Positions 8,082-18,798 are shown, counted from the first letter of the stretch. The stretch is DNA of 49,027 nt from Sergeia podlipaevii (GCA_030849805.1 JASANZ010002122.1:1-49027); one strand, 5' to 3'. Notes: generated by a model not told the origin, from the letters alone. Numbers and translations: made by a program.

Positions 8082-9242
8082 TTTCTGAGTGCTAGTTGCT
8101 ACTTTTTATTCACTGGAAAAAAAAAAGATAAAACACTTTATATAGAAGTATCTACAGTTGGTTGAAAGGGCAAAAAAAAAAAAGAAGACGAAAAAAATGT
8201 ATATATATGTTGCAGATTGATCAAAGTCAAAGATAAGGGAAAAAAAAAAGAAGATGAAAACAGCGTGTGTATGCCATTTTCTTCTATGTACATTTTTAGA
8301 ACTGTGGTAGAGGAAAAAAAAATGACCTTTTTTTATTTCATTTTGCTCTTATTCTTCTCCCATTTACCGATCAAACAATGCTATTCATTAATGATTACCA
8401 TGCATTATGTATTATGTATTCGTAACAAATACTTAATAATCATCACGTTCCCCTTTCTTTTTTTTTTTTCCTTTTTAATTCCCATGGATGTGCCATGCAA
8501 AAGGAGAAAAAAAAAAGAAAAAGAGAAAAAAAAAATAGACATCGCATACAAAAAGGAAGAAATTGTTATTACATTTATCATTTTCGCATTAACATGCGCA
8601 TCGATGCGTCCCTTCATTCAACGAGTGTGGAGGAGGAAAGGGGGGGAGGAGGAGGAGGAGGAGGGATGGAAGTATACTCTTCACGAGAGATGCATTCTAC
8701 TTCCCTGAGTTCAAAGGCATAAAATTCCTGTACAGAAAAAAAAAACTGTTTATATCAGCCGTTTCTCAACAATAATGTAGCAACACATTCTCAAGTAATT
8801 TGATTATATATATACTTCCCTAGGTTTCTCACTGACTTTTTTCCTCTCCCTTCTTGCTCATCTCTATCTCTCTCTCTCCCCACCATTTTCTCCTTGCACG
8901 TCTTATCGATTCTCTCCACTCTCTCTCTCTCTCTCTGTCTCCGCCTGTGATGCAGCATGTTTTGCGGAAAAAAAAAACTGTCCAGGTCATGCTAGGCAGC
9001 AACTGTCCACAGCATTTAAAACAGTGTGTACGTATATAGAAGGAGAGAAAGGGATGATGAAGTAGACTGACTATCTATAGTGTCAGTTTGTGTATTGGCA
9101 ACCAATAAAATGTATATATTTGTAGATAGCAACAGTTACATTCTTCTCTGTTCATTCTTTGCCTCATACCTACACGGGCACGTGTTCTTGAATCCCCCTA
9201 GCGATATATATATGCATATATCGAAGAAAGTCCGCTCCTTCC

Positions 9243-10952
9243 TTAATCCTGGCCATTCAGCATCCCCAAAATAGATACGCCCTCCTGTGGAGGCACTTGC
9301 ATAAATATCTCCTCGCCAAGCCCATATCCAGGAGCCCAGTCAAACACATTTTTCTCCAGTATCTCTGTAAAGTCCGAGGGCGAGGTGCACAGACTGTTGT
9401 GCTTGTAGTACCACTGCAACTGACAGAAGTTGTCGTCGTTGTCCTCAGCCACCATACCAGCGACCAGCCGAGGCGTGTGGTCGTCAATCTCAAGTGCAGC
9501 CTCCTCCGTCTCTCCACTATTAGCCGCGATTGACGCCGCATCCTCACTATGTTTGGCCTGCTCCTTGCGTAGCGCACGCTCGGCACGCAAGGTGACCGGT
9601 GACACGAGCGAGCGCTTACGAATAGATTCAGCTCTCATGTTCTTACCACCCTCAATGACACTGTAGTTCTCCAAGCATGGGACGCCTCGAGCAGAGGTAG
9701 GCCACCGTGGCGCAAGGTCGGCTCGTCCATAAAACAAATCGTACACGTGCATGGCATTGGTATCTATATTCAAGATATCGGCGTCGGTAGGAAATGGGGC
9801 AGGTCCGTTAACGAGGCGCATAGCTGCCGTGGTGCGGTTGCCACGGATGCGCAAAAAGTTCTCGAGCCTCTCGCCCTCAAGTGGGACCCACCGCCAGCGT
9901 CGCCGCACGATGCCCAGTTTTTGATAAAGCTCCATAATGAGCTCGCTGCAAGAGACCTCGCGTCTTGCAAACCGCTCAGGCCGCAAGAACTTATACGCAG
10001 GCAGGTAGATGTAAGACACGACGCAAAGCCAGCTGCAGTCCATTGACCGTCCTTCGTTCTCCTCGCAGAACTGCGTGATCGTTTTCTTCACTTCAGGAGT
10101 CACGTCAAGTCCTTTGAGACGACGGACCGAGAAGTAGGCATACGCCTTCTCCCCTTCCGCCGTAGCGGAGCACAGCCGCTTGGTAGCCTCGACACGCTGC
10201 ACTGCGTTGTACACATATTTGCCGTGAATATCTGGCACGTCAAAACCGGAGTTGTCCATTGCTTCCAGTATGATAGCACCACGGCTGATGTAAGGTCTCT
10301 TGGAAAGATACTCATCCTCTTTGCCGAGCACCTCCTTCACGCGCGCAGCACCACCGGTGCTGCTGCTGCTGCCACCACTTCGCCAGTGCCACCAGCTACG
10401 GGAGTTTTCATTTTTGGCGGCGCTTGGCGGAGCATTGGGATACTTCGTACTCTGTGAAAGGCCATCAACGGAAGAGAAAGAAGACGACGACAAAGAACGG
10501 CCCTTCGGGGCTCTGGGATCCACCACCACAGCAGGCTCCACCACTACAGCCACGTGAGAGTAACGCAAAGCACTGGGACGCAGCCAGCTACAGGCAAACT
10601 GAGCACCAGCAATGGCGTAGCTGAGAAATCCGGTGCCCTTCATCATTATAATATCGCCCTCTCTCAGAGTTGGCTCCACCAACGCCCAGTCCGCCAGCGT
10701 GTAGTCTTCTTGTGGATGAAAAAGAGAGTCCACGGTGGGCTGATGACATGCCTGGATTGAAATAGAAAGCGCGAGGTAGCCGCCGATGAGGCCAAAACTG
10801 AGTTTTGTAACAGAGGCAGCCTTTCCGAGTGGGGTGCGCTCAGAGAATATCCTCCAGCGTCGTCGGAAGAACCCCTCGCGCTCAGCCTTAAATACAGGAC
10901 GGCCAGTGGAAAGTCCATAAGGCTCTAACTTACCAGCACACCGTCGAAACAT
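9243..10952 (-). CDS. Permuted papain-fold (YiiX/NlpC-P60-like) putative cysteine hydrolase
   Basis: This 569-residue protein carries the marks of the circularly permuted NlpC/P60 group. It has GDIIM (about residues 99-103), a histidine in RYSHVAVVVE (H133), an acidic ILEA strand near 225, and a late cysteine in VSCSEL (C335), the order His then Cys as in YiiX and LRAT-like enzymes. Members hydrolyse or transfer amide or ester bonds; the substrate here is unknown. A Ser-rich insertion (about 145-195) with a SSSSTGG run splits the H133 strand from the next conserved block. A hydrophobic stretch at about 47-67 could be a membrane anchor, and the N-terminus is Arg-rich (MFRRCAGK), compatible with mitochondrial or membrane targeting. 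The C-terminal 200 residues are not recognised. A very clear splice acceptor ends nine bases before the ATG, fixing the start. The fold call rests on motifs only. Confidence 0.68.
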   Translation of the reverse strand: MFRRCAGKLEPYGLSTGRPVFKAEREGFFRRRWRIFSERTPLGKAASVTKLSFGLIGGYLALSISIQACHQPTVDSLFHPQEDYTLADWALVEPTLREGDIIMMKGTGFLSYAIAGAQFACSWLRPSALRYSHVAVVVEPAVVVDPRAPKGRSLSSSSFSSVDGLSQSTKYPNAPPSAAKNENSRSWWHWRSGGSSSSTGGAARVKEVLGKEDEYLSKRPYISRGAIILEAMDNSGFDVPDIHGKYVYNAVQRVEATKRLCSATAEGEKAYAYFSVRRLKGLDVTPEVKKTITQFCEENEGRSMDCSWLCVVSYIYLPAYKFLRPERFARREVSCSELIMELYQKLGIVRRRWRWVPLEGERLENFLRIRGNRTTAAMRLVNGPAPFPTDADILNIDTNAMHVYDLFYGRADLAPRWPTSARGVPCLENYSVIEGGKNMRAESIRKRSLVSPVTLRAERALRKEQAKHSEDAASIAANSGETEEAALEIDDHTPRLVAGMVAEDNDDNFCQLQWYYKHNSLCTSPSDFTEILEKNVFDWAPGYGLGEEIFMQVPPQEGVSILGMLNGQD

Positions 10953-10961
10953 GATGAAGTA

Positions 10962-10992
10962 CTAGAGAAAGAAGAAAGACAGAAAAAAAAAA
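10962..10992 (-). promoter_or_regulatory. Trans-splice acceptor for the papain-fold gene
   Basis: The minus strand reads a T-run, then CTGTCTTTCTTCTTTCTCTAG, with the AG at 10962-10963. It leaves a nine-base 5' UTR before the ATG at 10952. It is one of the cleanest acceptors in the window. Confidence 0.75.
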
Positions 10993-11878
10993 TTGCAAGG
11001 TAAAGTTTAGATAAATCGTGTATTAGGTGTATATATATGTATTTGTTTGTTTGTGTATATATTCCTTCCTTTTATTTTCTTTTACCGCCAATTGGTTTCC
11101 TACAGGAAACCTCTTGTGTATAAAAAAAAAATGCTTGCTCTTTGTTTTCTGTAGCTAATGATGTATTGCTGGTGAGGCACGCGTCTAGTGTATTGTTCCT
11201 TCTCTTCTTCTTAGACTTCAGAGGCGTTGCTAACAGTGTCGCTGCAGGTAATAGTAAAGACACAAATAGAAAGAAAAAAATTAGAGGGGAGGCCGGTAGG
11301 TGCGCTCCTTATCTAGCAACTTTTTTTATTTTTCTCAATTTTTTTTCTTTTTAGAAGAAAGATATAATCTAATGCAAAGGTGTAGCGTTGAGGTACAAAG
11401 TGCTCCCTATGAGCTCTCTGACAGCTCCCTCGTCGTTTTCTTGTTCTTTCTCCTGTATATTATAGGAATCTACACACAGAAAAGATGCGGCCACCCTCCT
11501 ACATATATGATTTCAAGAAAAAAAATGGGAAAAGAGTTTTTAAAAAAGGGAGGTAAGAAATTAAATTGCTATATCAGAAAGAAAAGAAGTTTGTAAGCAA
11601 AACTTATAGAGGAGGTGCAAGAGAACCAGGGAATAGAAGAAAGGGCTTCATCAATCTTTTCATTGATACACATAGCGTCACTCTCTCTTTACATATATTT
11701 TATTTTTGACGTGCTACTGAAGATAGCATCACAATTATATCATCATCAAAAGTACTACCTCTGTCTCATTTTTCTTTCAATTTTTTTTTTTTTTGCGGAC
11801 ACATAGATATCACTAAAAAAGTATAAGAAACTGTTTCATTTTCTGATTCACTTCCTCTCAGTTTCATAGCAATGAGCA

Positions 11879-11899
11879 CACTCACTCACTCACTCACTC
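11879..11899. repeat. (CACT)n microsatellite
   Basis: Five tetranucleotide units. The same unit recurs at 45629-45647. Confidence 0.85.
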
Positions 11900-12602
11900 G
11901 CGTGTAAGCTTATATTCCTTTTGTTGGTGATGGTGGTGGTGCTGCTTGATAGCAACAACAGCAGTAACGCTAGTAACCTCAAACGGAAGAGATTTAAAAA
12001 AAAGCAAAAAAAAAATATCAATAAAAAGGGGAAAAAATCGCCATGGTTGCATCAACTTTTTACGCAATATAGGAATCAACACTCCAAAAGCATATCCTGA
12101 TGAGGTAGTATACTATTCCCGCTATGTTTCCTTCAATTTTCTTTTTAAGATGAAGAAAAAAAAGGCTTTTCTGCCTTCCTACGTATGCTCACCACACACA
12201 CATATATATATATTTGTAACCCCCCGCGTATGTATGTACCTTGTCAATACAGCTCCGCTCAGCTTCAACATCAAACATCATCATCGCATGGTTCCTTGTG
12301 TTTCTGCTGCTACTATCACAAGCTTACACTTTTTATTTTGCATTTCTTTTATGTATTTTTTTGTATTCTTTCTTCCTTTCACAAATCAATCAATCATCAT
12401 CTTCGTCGTTGTCTCTTCTCCAATACGCAGAATACTCCTACCCTCCCTTGACGCCCGCTGGCACCATTGTGGCCACTTCTAAAAATAAAAAAATATTTAA
12501 AAAAGGAAAAAAAAAAATCGAAACTTTTTCACCTGTGGTATTCCCTGCTGATGGCGATATTGAGCCATATCCATCCATCCCCTCCCCCTCCTCCCTACCG
12601 CC

Positions 12603-15600
12603 TCACTCCATGTTCTGCGTGAACGTATACCCTGGCTGCAGCAGCGAACGCTGCTCCACCGTCCTCAAGCTACCGCTGCGACTGCCACTCACTCGCAAGT
12701 TAGGCACTTCCGTGGCGGCAGGCAATTCATAGAGCCTTGATGCGGGTGAAACGGCAAGCGCAGCGGTAGTAGCGGCCTCCTCTTCGGCAAATCGTATCCG
12801 CTCGCGCTCGCGACGGTATTCCTCCTTGTAAACGTTCGATGGCACCGGCACGCGGCAGCTCAGATACCCTTTCAGGTCAAAAGGCGTGCTCCACTGCCTG
12901 AAAAAAGGATGCTCCAGCAGCTCCTGAGCCGTCGGTCTGTCAGATGACACTGGCAAGGTCGCGAGGCGAATAAAATCTTGAAAGACAGGACTCAGCGATA
13001 CCAGCCGCCTATTTATGCCATTAAAGCGATGCAAGTCTACGGGTTGCTCAAGAATGCGCATACGTTCAAAGCTGTCCGTGGCAGTTGAGATATCATACGG
13101 GTACTCGCCCACCGCAAACTCAGCAAGCGTCACGCCGACAGCCCAGATGTCACTTGGCTTCCCATGTAGCTCCCCACGCTGTCGCTCTGGGCTCATATAT
13201 TTGTCGGTTCCAGAACACTGCAGATCCTCGGAGGATGAGGACGACGCCATGGCAAACGCAGCTGGCAGCGCACCACTGCTCGCGCCAGCAATTTTATTGC
13301 CAGTGGTGCCTTCACTCGCACTTGTGTCTGCCAATCCAGCGACGTCATCGTCCCCGCTGTCTGAACTCGAAGAGGATCCCGCATCAAGAACATCCAAATC
13401 CTCCGCGATGGGTCTTCGCGAATGTCTTCGCTGATGCTGCTGCTGCTGTATCGGCGACGGAGCCAGCTGTGGTGCAAGCGGAGGGGTTGCCTGTGGAGAG
13501 GAATGCAGCTGCTGCTGCGTAGAAGAAGAAATGAACCCACTCCCGCTGCCACTCTTTGTGGCCCCTCCTGTCGTGCCGCTCAAGCTGCCCCCGCCGTAGC
13601 CACGCAGCTGCTTCTTCGTGTTGGTGGAAGCACTCCTCAAGTGGACACCAATGTTTGGCGCGTAGAGTGACGAATGCACAGGGGACTGTACTGGGGTGTT
13701 GCATATCGTCGGGGCAGCAGCAGTGACGGCCGTGAGTGGGTTCTGAATCCCTGTACCCGTGCTGTCGCAACGCTGGGAGAGACCAAAGTCGCTCAGCTTC
13801 ACCACACCATGTTCGTTCACAAGAACATTACCAGGCTTGATATCGCGGTGAATGTACCCCCGCCCGTGCATGTCTCGCACACCACGCAGCAGCTGCTCAC
13901 CCACCACAGCCACCACCCTCTCCGCCACACCACGCGGCTCCTCCACCGTCGTTGCGTTCTCCATCTCATCGTCTTCGTCGCTCCTCTCACTGATCTGGTC
14001 CCCCCCATCCTCCGTGCCTACATCACTCTTGAGTGAGTAGTTGTCGTCGCCCGGGGAGTTTCCACCGTATGACTTGGAGGCAAAAGTGCTGCTACGGCTA
14101 TCAATATCCAAATGTGGGAAAAAGCCACCGGTCTCGTTCAACGGCGTCTGCGCCGTGTTCATGTAAGGTAGCTGCTCTTGCTGCTGCTGGGTGAGTGTGA
14201 CTGAGGAAAGCGCGAGAGATGGTCCTCGCGCCGCCGCAGAGGACACAGCAGCAGAGCCACGCTCGAGCAGGCTTGCGAATCGAGGCCGCAGCTGTTGCTG
14301 CTGACGGTCGTGAAGCTGCATCACACTTGTCGTGAGTTGTTCTGTTGCTCGGCCTACACCCCTTTGCTGCATGCTCTGTGTGCTGCCCTCGACAACTGGG
14401 TAAGCATCTACGGAGGGCTGTGGTGAAGACGGTGAAAGTGCACCGATAGCCGCTACGCTGACTGGGCTGCCATCTGGAGACATGGCCCCGCTCGCTCTGC
14501 TGGTCCGTGCACTTTGCGTGCGATGCCGATGGTGATGTTGATAGTGCAAGTGCTGCTGCTCTTCTCTTGCGTGAATCTGCAGACATGTCATCAAGTGATC
14601 AAGAGATCCGTAATGCATGAACTCCATGACAATGTCCAACGCGGCACACTCACTCAAGTAAAATGCATTGTATACTTTCACCATGAATGGGCTGCGGTAC
14701 GTGAGGTGCAGCACCTGAAGTTCACGAATAACAATATGTTGAAGCTGCTTGACGCGGCCATTATCGCAGGAGTCGAGGAAGCGCTGGTACTGCTGCTCCC
14801 TGTATCGCTGCCGCTGCGTCGATGAAGGGGGGGCAGCCTCGGTGAGGGTGCTCTGAACAGCTACCCCTCCTGCACCACCAGTACTGCCATTAGTAGACAC
14901 ACACACGCTGCCACCCGAGTTGCCGCTGTACAGCACATCCATGTTGAGACACAATGGAGAGAGATCCACCCGCTTCACCGCCAAACGCCGTCCGGTTGGT
15001 CTATGAATGGCAACAAATACAGACGCGGAGGCACCTTCACCAACAGGGACCTTGACATCGAGATCTCTGTAGTACACTGCGTTAGAAGGCAACTGCGGGG
15101 TGCAAGCGCCATCTGCAACAATAAACTTACGGGGAAAGTCCACGTATGGTAGGAGACTCGAGGTGGCAAACTCGCCCCCAGTCGCATGCTCATTGGGCGA
15201 AGCCATCAAGCCGGCGTCACATGTGGTGCCTGCCATGCGCGGGAGCGTGTCGCTGCTCGCGATGTGTCGCACACCACCTTCCCCCACCGCTGTTGTCGCT
15301 GCCGCTGCCATGCGGGGGGACCCAATAGAAGTCGTAGAAACGCCAAAGTGTTGTGGTTGTAGCTGGTAGCCGCTGGTACCTTGCGGAGTTTGCCCATCTC
15401 CCGCGAGATTCTCACCGCCTCCACCCATGCCTGGATGTGTCGTCATGAGGCCCCCACCTGCTGCGCCGCCGCCACCCCCTAGTCGTTTGCCCATCGCCGC
15501 ATGGGGCTCACTGGCGCGGGGCGCAATACCGCTTGCTGATGCAGTGGGCACCATCAACATTTCATCCCTCGCGGCACGCAAGAGTGTGCCTTGTCTCACA

Positions 15601-18600
15601 CCACCACCTCGTCCCCCAAACACGGGGCCGCCCATGGTAGACGGAAACTGATGGCTGTCCAATGAATACGTAATAGGGCTATATGGGGTGTCCATGCTTG
15701 TGGAGAGTAAGGTGAAGCTGGCGTTACCCTGGTTGTGTCCGCCTACACTAGTACCAAGACGAGTTGCGCTCGCGCCTGGCACACTCAACAATGTCTTCGG
15801 AGTCAATAAAGGCCCGGCCGTTGCTGCTGATGCTCCTGCAGTGGTTGGCAATATCATGTCAGAGATCTGCTCACAAGAAGCTTCTAGAGTGCGTGGAAGC
15901 ACCGGCTTGAGCAGTGGAGCAGACCCACTAGTAACAGCAGCAGCAGTGCAAGCGTCTTGTCTGAAGAGCTCATCGCCTACAACACCGCCGCCGCCAGCAG
16001 CAGTAGGGCCACCGCATGGACCGCGGGAGGGGGAGCGCTGTATAGGGGGCACAGGTGAAAAGAGATAGTTTCCGCCGGGTGTCGAACTGCCAATATCATA
16101 AGCGTCTATACGGCGTGGGTTCAGCAAGAGAAAGTTACGCACAGTCAAGCAGCCCGCGGCGGAGACACGGAACACGCCAGCGACGAGCACTTTGCCGTCC
16201 TTGGAGAGACGTACGAGAGGCCCCTTTCTTCGTCGCTTGTGTGACACTCCACGCTGAGGCTGTTGCTGTTGCTGCTGTTGTTGAGAAAGTAGGCATTGAT
16301 TTTGAAAAGCCAGAGGCTGCCGCTGTTGGTGCTGAGAGGATACCAGCGTCGCACTTGCAAAGGCTGAGCCGGTGCTGTTTGGTGAGTACGGGGTAACCGC
16401 GTGAGAGCCGCTCCCCATGCCCGCAACTTGCTGCCAGGGAAGCGGCGGCCGTGTAGCGGAACCTCTCTCCGTGCCGCTCTCGCTGCCAGTAAAGAGAGCT
16501 GCGTATAAAGAGAACTGCGGCTTTGTGCCCCCACCGCCCTCGGTGCTAGACCCCGCATGGGACGTGGTGGACCCGACGCCCGTAGAGGAAGAAGCCGTCG
16601 TCGTCCCGATGTAGTGCCTGCTCATGGACTGGGTGCTTGACGCCCCCGTGGTCCTCCTACGTGCCATGACGCTGCCACCAACGGTCAATGGAGTCCCTGC
16701 AAAATCGCCCCAGGTAGATGCTGCTGCTGCTCCGCCACCACCGCCAAACGCACATGAAGCGGGTGCCAGCACTGGAGTGATATTCGCCGTCGGAGGTGGG
16801 GAGGCAAAGAGAGAAGGCGGCCGCTTCTTGCTGCGTCTCATCATCATCATCTGGCTCTCCGCTGATCCTGAAGACGTCAAGGTGCCACTCGTAGCAGTGG
16901 TGGCGGTGGTGGTAAGCGAGGAAGCATCTCCCGCTGCTAACGCCGGAGGAAGGAGTGTGGAGCTGGAGGGAAAGAAGGAACGATTCGTTGTCGTGTTGGT
17001 CGCGGTCGATGTCGTTGTTGGAGTGGTGACAGGTGTCGGTCCTACTGTGTTGAGTGCACTGTTCATCCCTGACAACGCCGCTAAACTACCGCTGCCACCA
17101 CCAGCACCTCCACCGTCACTTCTTTCGGCTATCTTGGAGCAAGTACGTGGCGACGCTAGCCTCTCCTCTTGCGCCACCACCACACTGCTCGACAGCACCC
17201 TAGTTGACGGCGTGCACGCAGCCAAGGCAAGACTCGCCCTCTCCGCCTCCTCTTCCTCCGCGCGATTGGCTTGCAGTGTTGAATCCTGAGCCTCAGAGGA
17301 GGCGACGGCTAGCACTTGCGCAGTCAAGGAGTGACATAGTGCTCTCTTGGGAGGATCGCATGCTTTTCGCTGGCCACCGCCGCTGCTCTTGCTGCCATTG
17401 TTGTCATCGCCATCCCCCCCGTTGGTGCGTTCAACCTTTGCTCCTAAAGTCTTCTCCTTCTGCATGGCGTCGTGCTTCACAGTAATGCCAGTAGCGGCAG
17501 AGGGTCCTGCTGCGGTGTAAGTGACAATTGGATCGATGTGAGCGGCCAGCGGCGCTGGTGTGGGCACAGAAGACATCTTCACTTGTTGCTGTACAGTAGG
17601 GTTTGGATGACCTGCCATGTGAGGCTCGCCGGCTTCATCCCCCATCTCCGCTCTATCGCCACTACCGTCACTGTCAGGTGATAGCAGCGGCATGCGCGTC
17701 TGCCTTGGTGCCAGCAGTGGCGCGAGTTCATCCTCTCTCTTTGTGTGAAGACACATTCTCTGGTGTTGTTGCTCATCACCACCCTGTTCCATGCCATCCA
17801 CGTGTTGAGCATGGGGTATGGCTATGTTGATATTGATATCGTTTTTGTTATTGTTTGAGCTCGAGCTGGTCAGTGAAACGGAAGTTGTGATACGTGGCGA
17901 AGAGCTGCCAGTGCAGTTGCCCAGATTCGCACTTCTCCCGCCAGACCTTGAGCGATAACTGGAGCTAAAATGTTGCTCCGATGTGTCCGCCACCGGTGCA
18001 GTCGCCTGCGAAGAGAGCGATGAGAAAGCAAGAGAGTCCGGTATCGGTGAGGCTGAAAGATTGTGGGCAGCCTCGTCCTTCTTGTCGTGTGGGTGTAAAG
18101 GGCGGTTGCTCGCATTATTCGCAGAAGAACCGTCACTGTAGCACCGCATCGTCTCTTTTCTTTTGATCAGCGACCTGAACATTGCCGCGTCACCAGCTGC
18201 ACTCGTATCAAGCGTACTGCCACCACTACCATCACCACCACCACCACCACGACGAACCTCCTCCTCCTCATCAAACCTTCCTTCATCACTGTGCGCCTCG
18301 TTGTTGCCTAGGCTACCAATACTCAGCTGACGCCCATTCATCAGCCCCTGTGTGCTCGCACATTCCATCGCTCGCAAGCTACTATTCCTCGTTCCACCAC
18401 CGCCACCACCACTGGCACTTACAGAAGAGAGCAGATACGATGTAGTCGTTGCTGTAGTAGTGGCAGTCATAATGCTATCCAGCGTGGCTCGGGAAGAATG
18501 CCCTGGCGCAAAGCCGAGTGTTTGCTGTTGTGGCTGCTGCTGCGACTGGGAGATAAGATGAGTATAATTGCTGTTGGTGCTGCTGCTCACGACGCTGCTG

Positions 18601-18728
18601 CCAACGTGGTCGAGGGAGGTGTTGGGAATTGAGGGAGCAGCAGCGGGAGCCGTGACTGCAAGTGTGGGTAAGGATATCCTGTCATCTTCTTGTTCGCGTA
18701 CATCCTTGTCCCCGCCTTCAGAGAACAT
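12603..18728 (-). CDS. Very large MEK-like (STE7 group) protein kinase with insertions in the catalytic core
   Basis: A 2,041-residue Ser/Thr/Tyr protein kinase, probably of the MAP-kinase-kinase group. About 1,220 residues of Ser/Gly/Thr/Gln-rich sequence precede the catalytic domain. The domain has a glycine loop (GEGASASVF, about 1229-1237), the beta-3 lysine in LAVKRV (K1252), the helix-C glutamate in IRELQVL (E1336), HRDIKPGN (D1629), DFG (D1647), and TDKYMSPERQRGE (E1848) followed by SDIWAVGVTLAEFAVGEYPYD. The SPER and SDIW...AVG-YP features resemble MEK1/2. All catalytic residues are present, so it should be active. Three low-complexity insertions expand the core: about 65 residues between beta-3 and helix C, about 210 after the hinge, and about 170 in the activation segment. 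The start is the first ATG; a strong acceptor lies about 145 bases upstream. Its MAP kinase target is unknown. Confidence 0.92.
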   Translation of the reverse strand: MFSEGGDKDVREQEDDRISLPTLAVTAPAAAPSIPNTSLDHVGSSVVSSSTNSNYTHLISQSQQQPQQQTLGFAPGHSSRATLDSIMTATTTATTTSYLLSSVSASGGGGGGTRNSSLRAMECASTQGLMNGRQLSIGSLGNNEAHSDEGRFDEEEEVRRGGGGGDGSGGSTLDTSAAGDAAMFRSLIKRKETMRCYSDGSSANNASNRPLHPHDKKDEAAHNLSASPIPDSLAFSSLSSQATAPVADTSEQHFSSSYRSRSGGRSANLGNCTGSSSPRITTSVSLTSSSSNNNKNDININIAIPHAQHVDGMEQGGDEQQHQRMCLHTKREDELAPLLAPRQTRMPLLSPDSDGSGDRAEMGDEAGEPHMAGHPNPTVQQQVKMSSVPTPAPLAAHIDPIVTYTAAGPSAATGITVKHDAMQKEKTLGAKVERTNGGDGDDNNGSKSSGGGQRKACDPPKRALCHSLTAQVLAVASSEAQDSTLQANRAEEEEAERASLALAACTPSTRVLSSSVVVAQEERLASPRTCSKIAERSDGGGAGGGSGSLAALSGMNSALNTVGPTPVTTPTTTSTATNTTTNRSFFPSSSTLLPPALAAGDASSLTTTATTATSGTLTSSGSAESQMMMMRRSKKRPPSLFASPPPTANITPVLAPASCAFGGGGGAAAASTWGDFAGTPLTVGGSVMARRRTTGASSTQSMSRHYIGTTTASSSTGVGSTTSHAGSSTEGGGGTKPQFSLYAALFTGSESGTERGSATRPPLPWQQVAGMGSGSHAVTPYSPNSTGSAFASATLVSSQHQQRQPLAFQNQCLLSQQQQQQQQPQRGVSHKRRRKGPLVRLSKDGKVLVAGVFRVSAAGCLTVRNFLLLNPRRIDAYDIGSSTPGGNYLFSPVPPIQRSPSRGPCGGPTAAGGGGVVGDELFRQDACTAAAVTSGSAPLLKPVLPRTLEASCEQISDMILPTTAGASAATAGPLLTPKTLLSVPGASATRLGTSVGGHNQGNASFTLLSTSMDTPYSPITYSLDSHQFPSTMGGPVFGGRGGGVRQGTLLRAARDEMLMVPTASASGIAPRASEPHAAMGKRLGGGGGAAGGGLMTTHPGMGGGGENLAGDGQTPQGTSGYQLQPQHFGVSTTSIGSPRMAAAATTAVGEGGVRHIASSDTLPRMAGTTCDAGLMASPNEHATGGEFATSSLLPYVDFPRKFIVADGACTPQLPSNAVYYRDLDVKVPVGEGASASVFVAIHRPTGRRLAVKRVDLSPLCLNMDVLYSGNSGGSVCVSTNGSTGGAGGVAVQSTLTEAAPPSSTQRQRYREQQYQRFLDSCDNGRVKQLQHIVIRELQVLHLTYRSPFMVKVYNAFYLSECAALDIVMEFMHYGSLDHLMTCLQIHAREEQQHLHYQHHHRHRTQSARTSRASGAMSPDGSPVSVAAIGALSPSSPQPSVDAYPVVEGSTQSMQQRGVGRATEQLTTSVMQLHDRQQQQLRPRFASLLERGSAAVSSAAARGPSLALSSVTLTQQQQEQLPYMNTAQTPLNETGGFFPHLDIDSRSSTFASKSYGGNSPGDDNYSLKSDVGTEDGGDQISERSDEDDEMENATTVEEPRGVAERVVAVVGEQLLRGVRDMHGRGYIHRDIKPGNVLVNEHGVVKLSDFGLSQRCDSTGTGIQNPLTAVTAAAPTICNTPVQSPVHSSLYAPNIGVHLRSASTNTKKQLRGYGGGSLSGTTGGATKSGSGSGFISSSTQQQLHSSPQATPPLAPQLAPSPIQQQQHQRRHSRRPIAEDLDVLDAGSSSSSDSGDDDVAGLADTSASEGTTGNKIAGASSGALPAAFAMASSSSSEDLQCSGTDKYMSPERQRGELHGKPSDIWAVGVTLAEFAVGEYPYDISTATDSFERMRILEQPVDLHRFNGINRRLVSLSPVFQDFIRLATLPVSSDRPTAQELLEHPFFRQWSTPFDLKGYLSCRVPVPSNVYKEEYRRERERIRFAEEEAATTAALAVSPASRLYELPAATEVPNLRVSGSRSGSLRTVEQRSLLQPGYTFTQNME

Positions 18729-18798
18729 TGTGCGCTTCCACTAAGTTTTTGTATATATATAATAAAAAAGGATATATATAACAATATGGACAATAACA

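Larger units (their letters stand above)
8021..9242. other. Intergenic region, papain-fold gene to Dre2
   Basis: No supported gene. It holds a 32-base (TA)n tract, many poly-A runs, a GGA-rich patch near 8636-8665 and plus-strand C/T-rich blocks at 8836-8940. A plus-strand frame at 8217-8708 is built from poly-A and AT codons and is rejected. Confidence 0.6.
10953..12602. other. Intergenic region, kinase to papain-fold gene
   Basis: 1.65 kb without a convincing gene. It contains poly-A and poly-T runs, a (CACT)n repeat at 11879-11899, a GTG-rich patch near 11926-11943 and numerous short frames on both strands made of Phe, Leu, Lys or Ile runs. It should include the kinase 3' UTR. Confidence 0.6.

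Noticed and set aside
8217..8708. Plus-strand frame of 163 codons
   Set aside because: It is antisense to the array and made of poly-A and AT codons with Lys, Phe and Ile runs.
16624..17289. Plus-strand frame of 221 codons inside the kinase gene
   Set aside because: It is a shadow of the Ser/Gly/Thr-rich coding strand, giving Val/Ala/Pro runs.
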